Position numbers and translations under genes: made by a program | The notes under the pieces: model-generated | What the model was told of the DNA's origin: nothing | The model's database searches: none | Seen by the model: the letters and a program-made list of their open reading frames with translations, nothing else | NCBI GenBank assembly: GCA_046313435.1 | Contig: JBKBYG010000028.1 | Location: 1-18,958, forward strand | Reading direction: 5' to 3' | Length of the DNA: 18,958 nucleotides | Source: JBKBYG01 sp046313435 | GTDB lineage: Bacteria > Pseudomonadota > Alphaproteobacteria > Rickettsiales > Arcanibacteraceae | Shown: positions 14,896-18,958 of the stretch, one piece after another | Layout of the letters: every line of letters starts with the position of its first letter | Numbering within the stretch: the first letter of the stretch is position 1

Positions 14896-15765
14896 ATGAA
14901 TAAATTCACTTTATATATTGCTCTCCTAATATTTTCTATATTCGCTTCAAATATTGCAAATTCTTCTGAACCTATAAATCTTATTAAAGAAAATTTAAAC
15001 ATTAATAAGGTAGTCATAATTACTGGGGCAAGCAAAGGTATTGGTAAAGGTATTGCTAAAGCATTTGCGAAAGAAAATTACACAGTAATACTTGTAAGCA
15101 GAAATTTAGAATCATTATCTCACTTCGCACAAGATCTTATTTCTCAAGGATATAGTAATGTTGATGTTATTGCCGCTGACGTAAGCAATGAAAATGATAT
15201 GAAAAACATGGCTAAAAAAGTGTATGAAAAATACAAAAGAATAGATGTTTTAGCTCATAATGCTGGTATATATCCTTTTGCTAAAATTGAAAATATGACA
15301 TCAAAAGAATGGCATCAAGTAATTGAAACTAATTTAACAAGCGCATTTTATACAACGACCGCTTGTCTGCCTTATATGAAAAAACAAAATCCTGGCAGAA
15401 TATTATTCACATCCTCTATTTCTGGTCCAAGAGTTGGTTTACCAGGTGCTTCACACTATACTGCTTCCAAAGCTGGTTTAAATGGATTTATGAAAACAAT
15501 TGCAATTGAACTTGCAAAATATAATATTACTGCAAATGCTATAGAACCAGGAAATATTGCAACAGAAGGTTTAGAAGAATTAGGAGAAGAACATAAAGCA
15601 AATATGGCTAAAGCTGTGCCGCTTGGTCGCTTAGGAACTATTGAGGACGTAGCAAATGCTTTCATATTTCTTGCTTCTGAAAAAGCTAGCTATATTACAG
15701 GTCAATCCATAATAGTTGATGGAGGTCAAACTTTACCTGAATCTCACTATTTGCTTACAGAATAA
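14896..15765 (+). CDS. Short-chain dehydrogenase/reductase with N-terminal signal peptide
   Basis: This 289-residue classical SDR, FabG-like, uses NAD(P)(H). TGASKGIG is the cofactor loop (43-50), and the SRN after the second strand (68-70) favours NADP. HNAG (121-124) and the active site S174, Y188, K192 (YTASK) are intact. The C terminus has the usual GRLGTIEDVANAFIFLAS and ITGQSIIVDGG. About 40 residues precede the Rossmann fold instead of the usual 5-10. Residues 1-23 look like a Sec signal peptide (NKFTLYIALLIFSIFASNIANS), with possible cleavage near ANS. The start is ATG 14896, since GGAG at 14886-14889 sits 6 nt before it; the TTG 12 nt upstream overlaps that site. The gene is monocistronic. 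The substrate is unknown, and FabG itself would normally be cytoplasmic. Confidence 0.85.
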   Translation: MNKFTLYIALLIFSIFASNIANSSEPINLIKENLNINKVVIITGASKGIGKGIAKAFAKENYTVILVSRNLESLSHFAQDLISQGYSNVDVIAADVSNENDMKNMAKKVYEKYKRIDVLAHNAGIYPFAKIENMTSKEWHQVIETNLTSAFYTTTACLPYMKKQNPGRILFTSSISGPRVGLPGASHYTASKAGLNGFMKTIAIELAKYNITANAIEPGNIATEGLEELGEEHKANMAKAVPLGRLGTIEDVANAFIFLASEKASYITGQSIIVDGGQTLPESHYLLTE

Positions 15766-15779
15766 AGAATATATAATAG

Positions 15780-15826
15780 TTTTAATAACATTTTGAAATT
15801 AAATAAAATTCAAAATGTTATTAAAA
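15780..15826. repeat. Long AT-rich perfect stem-loop after the dehydrogenase gene
   Basis: An 18-bp perfect inverted repeat (arms 15780-15797 and 15809-15826, TTTTAATAACATTTTGAA and its complement) flanks an 11-nt loop. It starts 15 nt after the stop codon and may end the transcript or protect its 3' end. It lacks the usual run of T after the stem on either strand. Confidence 0.6.
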
Positions 15827-15873
15827 ATGAAGAAACATGAGATCAACCTGTAGCTGCACAATATTATAGTGAA

Positions 15874-15961
15874 TTAAGTTGAATGTAATACTAGGCGTAA
15901 AAAGCGAAGCCTACAATATAGTAGGTGAGCGATGAACAACAACGTTAGAACTTCAACTTAA
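15874..15961. repeat. Palindromic element of 88 bp in the intergenic gap
   Basis: Perfect 10-bp outer arms TTAAGTTGAA (15874-15883) and TTCAACTTAA (15952-15961) enclose a more GC-rich core. The core has a stem GCCTAC (15909-15914) and GTAGGT (15921-15926) around AATATA, extended by a GC/GC pair across a GAA/GA internal loop. The outer arms continue imperfectly inward. It looks like a small mobile palindromic repeat or a structured RNA, not like a gene remnant. No second copy is in the window. Confidence 0.5.
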
Positions 15962-16032
15962 AAACTATATATAAATTAAATGTATTCACCTTATAATAAT
16001 TTTATGTAAATTTCTAAAACACCAATATAAGT

Positions 16033-16048
16033 TGGATCCTCAGATCCA
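16033..16048 (-). terminator. Short hairpin downstream of the MFS gene
   Basis: TGGATC-CTCA-GATCCA forms a 6-bp stem 21 nt past the MFS stop codon. No T-run follows directly, so it is a weak terminator candidate. The rest of 15766-16069 apart from the three structures shows no gene or tRNA. Confidence 0.3.
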
Positions 16049-16069
16049 GCATCAATAAAATCTTGCTTA

Positions 16070-17260
16070 TTAATTGGTTCTAACTAGCCATAAATGTAAC
16101 ATTAAGCAAATAGAAATTAAAACAAATATAATAATTCCAATAGGTAATATACTTCCATTGAAGATTGAACTTGAAGCAATAATTATTACTGAAGTTATTA
16201 GTAACCTAAAAGAAGTACCAAGGGCTGATGCCATGCCTTTAAGATCTGGAAAAAATTCCATAGATCTAGCACCGAATATACCAATTGCAAAAGCCACCCC
16301 TGCAATTATCACTGCCATTGACAAACTTATTAAACTTGGTGAAAGAGGTTTAAATAAAGCTACAAACAACATGAATACTGCACCAATACAGCTTGTAAAT
16401 ACACCTATTGTTCTTATTTTTTTTAATCCATAAACAGGTATTAATTTTGCACACGCTATACTAAAAATTACATAACTGCTCATAGTAAAAGCTTGATAAT
16501 AGCTGAATGCATCTTCTGCAACACTTAAGAAATCGATAAAAATCAACGATAAATTTGAAATGTAAACCATTATTGCCCCGTACATAAGGGCGCATATCAA
16601 GGAATTAGCTAAATATTTCTTATGTGTGCCAATATTTTTATAATCGATAATGGTTTGCTTAAGACTTAAACATTTTCTATATTCTTTAGGCAAACATTCT
16701 CTGAAGAAAAATATGATGCTAGTAAAAGATACTACAGACAGTACTAAAATAAATATAAAATTAGATTTCCAACCAAAATGAGTATTCAGTAATCCCCCCA
16801 TTAAAGGCGCTGTAGCCATGCTTGCCGTTCCCACACTATTCCATATTGCTATAAGCTGAATTGCTTTATCCTTCTTATATACATCGAATATAGCTGCCCC
16901 TCCAACTATAATTGGAGCCGCACTACCAATTCCTTGTATAAATCTCCAAAATATAATTGATTCAATTGATGAAGATATAGAGCACATTGTAACACCAAAT
17001 AAGAATATACTGAACCCTCCTATAAGGGTTTTTCTTCTTCCATAACAATCTGCAAGTGGGCCATAAAATAAACTTGAAATGCACAAACCTAAAAAGTTTG
17101 CACTAAGTATTAATTGAACTTTTTCAGGCGTTGTTGAAAAAAATTTCAAAATACTTGGAAAAGATGGCACATAAATATCTGAGTCCATATTTATTATTAT
17201 AGTGTTTATCGTAACTACTATAAAAAATATTAGTTCTTTGCTTAATTTTCTTTCTGTCAT
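16070..17260 (-). CDS. MFS exporter of the Bcr/CflA drug-resistance type
   Basis: This 396-residue inner-membrane protein has about 12 hydrophobic segments and belongs to the proton-driven DHA1 exporters. DIYVPSFPSI (28-37) is the Bcr/CflA first-helix signature. Motif A is GPLADCYGRRKTL (67-79). Motif B is RFIQGIGSA (106-114), with the proton-linked arginine. Motif C is in GTASMATAPLMGG (144-156), the mark of antiporters. Length is usual for the family. The substrate cannot be told; known members export drugs or small metabolites. It follows cytochrome b561 by 83 nt on the same strand and may have its own promoter there. The ATG has only an A-rich leader. Confidence 0.88.
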   Translation of the reverse strand: MTERKLSKELIFFIVVTINTIIINMDSDIYVPSFPSILKFFSTTPEKVQLILSANFLGLCISSLFYGPLADCYGRRKTLIGGFSIFLFGVTMCSISSSIESIIFWRFIQGIGSAAPIIVGGAAIFDVYKKDKAIQLIAIWNSVGTASMATAPLMGGLLNTHFGWKSNFIFILVLSVVSFTSIIFFFRECLPKEYRKCLSLKQTIIDYKNIGTHKKYLANSLICALMYGAIMVYISNLSLIFIDFLSVAEDAFSYYQAFTMSSYVIFSIACAKLIPVYGLKKIRTIGVFTSCIGAVFMLFVALFKPLSPSLISLSMAVIIAGVAFAIGIFGARSMEFFPDLKGMASALGTSFRLLITSVIIIASSSIFNGSILPIGIIIFVLISICLMLHLWLVRTN

Positions 17261-17343
17261 TTTACTTTTTTACATTAAATTTATTGGTAGCTTTATGATT
17301 AATCTACTTAATTTGCTTAGTAGTAATATCACTTGAAAATTGT

Positions 17344-17880
17344 TCACCAAATTCGATCAAGTATATCTTTTTTATCGTAATAGCGATGTTTTATAACACC
17401 TAGAATATGCATAAATATAAATACCAACGCCACATAAGGTAAAATCTCATGCAATTCATGAGCTTGTTTTGCAAAGGGCTTATTTTCTGCAAAGAATTTA
17501 GGTAATTTATATCCAAAAAATGATATATCATATCCAGCCCAAACTGAACTGAAAAAACCTGTCAATGGAATTGCAAGAAAAAATACATAGAATGCTTTTT
17601 GAACAAAACCACTCATTAGCTTTATAAAGTTAGAAAATTCATATTTGTATGGAGGAATGTAACTAGTAAGTCTTATATAAATTCTAACAAAACTTAACAG
17701 CAAAAAACAAATCCCAAAAGATTTATGCAAACCATAAACATCCCATTTGTAAGGAGCAATATCTGCATTTAAACCTACCATTATATACCCAGATACAATC
17801 ATACCTATTAACATTATAGCCATTATCCAGTGTAATATTCTTAAAGAAATATTATATTTGTAAGTTGGATTTTCAGTCAT
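17344..17880 (-). CDS. cybB: Cytochrome b561 (CybB family)
   Basis: This 178-residue inner-membrane di-heme protein has four hydrophobic helices, thought to move electrons between the quinone pool and a periplasmic or membrane partner. H17 (ILHWIM), H52 (GLHKSFG), H144 (HELHEILPYV) and H158 (FMHILG) line up with the four heme-binding histidines of E. coli CybB, including the 14-residue spacing of the last pair. Length is usual. The start has a good ribosome binding site (AGAGG) that overlaps the tyrS stop codon, and the gap is 8 nt, so it is coupled to tyrS. No partner oxidoreductase is adjacent, so its specific role is open. Confidence 0.9.
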   Translation of the reverse strand: MTENPTYKYNISLRILHWIMAIMLIGMIVSGYIMVGLNADIAPYKWDVYGLHKSFGICFLLLSFVRIYIRLTSYIPPYKYEFSNFIKLMSGFVQKAFYVFFLAIPLTGFFSSVWAGYDISFFGYKLPKFFAENKPFAKQAHELHEILPYVALVFIFMHILGVIKHRYYDKKDILDRIW

Positions 17881-17888
17881 AATAACCT

Positions 17889-18958
17889 CTAATTAAGTTT
17901 TACTATTGCGTGATTTTTTTTACCACTTGATAATTTTATTGCTTCATCATTAAAGATATCTATTGTAATATTTTGATTTTCATTTTCAATAGTTACATCA
18001 TTAATTTTTGCACCTTTACCTCTGATTAACCTTCTCGCTTCTCCACCTGAAGAAACAAGCCCTGCTTTATGAAAGAGTTCAAATGCAGCTATTCCGTTTT
18101 CTAATTCTTCTCTAGTTAAATATATAGTTGGCAGATTTTCGCTTAAAATATTTTGCTCAAAAACTTGTTTTGCAGTTTCTTCTGCAGATCTTGCTTTTTC
18201 TTTACCATGACAAAGTTTGGTTGCTTCAAATGCTAAAATCTTTTTAGCCTCATTAATTTCAGCCCCTTGTAAATTTTCTAATTTAGCTATTTCATTTAAT
18301 GACAAATCTGTAAATAATTTTAAAAATTTAATTGCATCTGCATCTTCAACATTTCGCCAATATTGATAATATTCGTATGGAGAAAGCATATCTTCTCCAA
18401 GCCATACAGCCCCGCTTACCGATTTACCCATTTTTGCGCCACTTGCAGTTGTTAAAAGTGGATTAGTCAACCCAAATAACTCTGGTAATTGTAATTTTCT
18501 ACCCAGCTCTATGCCATTAACTATATTTCCCCATTGATCAGAACCACCAACTTGAAGTCTGCAATTATATTTTTTATTAAGAACTGTGAAATCATATGCT
18601 TGCAATAGCATATAGTTAAACTCTAGAAAGCTCAAATTTTGTTCCCGCTCAAGTCTAATTTTAACACTATCAAATGTAAGCATACGATTTATAGAAAAAT
18701 GACGTCCGTAATCCCTTAAAAAATCTGTATATTTCAGGCTGTCTAACCAGTCAGCATTATTAACCATTATAGCATCAGAAGGATTTTCTCCAAATTTCAA
18801 GAATTGAGAAAGTTGCTTTTTTATTCCTTCCATATTATTTGCTATATCTTCACCAGATAGCATTTTCCTCGCTTCATCTTTACCCGATGGATCACCTACT
18901 TTAGTAGTTCCCCCACCTACAATCACTATTGGTTTATGCCCATGCTTCTGAAGAAGCC
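17889..18958 (-). CDS. tyrS: Tyrosine-tRNA ligase, 5' end outside the window
   Basis: About 355 residues are visible of an expected 410 or so. The frame stays open to the window edge, so the GTG at 18926 is internal (LLQKHGHKPI precedes it in frame) and the HIGH motif lies outside. The visible part has IVGGGTTKVGDPSGK, the tyrosine-site QVGGSDQWGN (near 18530-18556), and KMGKS (near 18420-18436), the KMSKS-type loop. The C-terminal S4-like RNA-binding domain includes AGLVSSGGEARRLI. The enzyme charges tRNA-Tyr in the cytoplasm. It is upstream of cybB in the same transcript; the pairing has no evident functional link. Confidence 0.96.
   Translation of the reverse strand, partial: LLQKHGHKPIVIVGGGTTKVGDPSGKDEARKMLSGEDIANNMEGIKKQLSQFLKFGENPSDAIMVNNADWLDSLKYTDFLRDYGRHFSINRMLTFDSVKIRLEREQNLSFLEFNYMLLQAYDFTVLNKKYNCRLQVGGSDQWGNIVNGIELGRKLQLPELFGLTNPLLTTASGAKMGKSVSGAVWLGEDMLSPYEYYQYWRNVEDADAIKFLKLFTDLSLNEIAKLENLQGAEINEAKKILAFEATKLCHGKEKARSAEETAKQVFEQNILSENLPTIYLTREELENGIAAFELFHKAGLVSSGGEARRLIRGKGAKINDVTIENENQNITIDIFNDEAIKLSSGKKNHAIVKLN

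Noticed and set aside
15909..15950. Hammerhead-type ribozyme core in the palindromic element (GATGAAC)
   Set aside because: The required CUGANGA and GAAA core pair is not present, and the stems do not form the three-way junction.
15766..16069. tRNA gene or CRISPR array in the gene-free gap
   Set aside because: No cloverleaf with a TPsiC-like arm fits, and there are no regularly spaced direct repeats.
16074..16433. Plus-strand open frame of 119 codons opposite the MFS gene
   Set aside because: It is an antisense shadow of the membrane-segment codons, with no ribosome binding site or recognisable motif.
18924..18926. GTG at 18926 as the true start of tyrS
   Set aside because: The conserved tyrosyl-tRNA synthetase sequence continues in frame upstream and the HIGH motif has not yet appeared.

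Overview
The window is AT-rich (roughly 30% GC by eye) and densely coded, and it looks like the chromosome of a Rickettsiales-type alphaproteobacterium. Three things point that way. A VirB2 pilin gene sits beside a VirB4 paralogue with a degraded ATPase site, as in the scattered type IV secretion (T4SS) islets of Rickettsiales. The AddA helicase-nuclease is of the alphaproteobacterial type. Degenerate ankyrin-like proteins stand next to housekeeping genes. The lipid A genes lpxK and lpxL argue against Anaplasmataceae, which lack LPS. A Midichloriaceae or Rickettsiaceae-like host is my best inference, but genus cannot be fixed from the sequence alone.

Layout. Positions 1-1835 (+) hold two tandem paralogues, the first cut by the window edge. 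They share a C-terminal module of about 96 residues that is two-thirds identical, and even the start of their 3' flanks matches. Positions 1899-7278 (+) hold gltX, a SixA-like histidine phosphatase and addA. Positions 7296-12690 (-) are a T4SS islet, transcribed virB2, virB4 paralogue, then a large cysteine-rich exported protein. A stem-loop lies between virB2 and virB4. Positions 12913-14733 (-) are a two-gene lipid A operon, lpxK then lpxL. Positions 14896-15765 (+) encode a short-chain dehydrogenase with a signal peptide. Positions 15766-16069 are a gene-free stretch of about 300 bp with three inverted-repeat structures. Positions 16070-18958 (-) hold a Bcr/CflA-type MFS exporter, a cytochrome b561, and tyrS, whose 5' end is outside the window.

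How the genes fit together. The most distinctive part is the T4SS islet. Pilin, a probably ATPase-impaired VirB4 and an exported protein with about 43 cysteines form one transcription unit, with only 6 nt between the last two genes. The cysteine-rich protein has a VirB6-like proline/cysteine motif near its N terminus, two exact-spacing cysteine repeats, and a C-terminal module that resembles the eukaryotic hormone-receptor (HormR/HRM) domain. The tandem paralogues at the left edge look like host-directed proteins of the kind such organisms secrete, but nothing in the sequence proves secretion. The remaining genes are ordinary translation, repair, envelope and transport functions.
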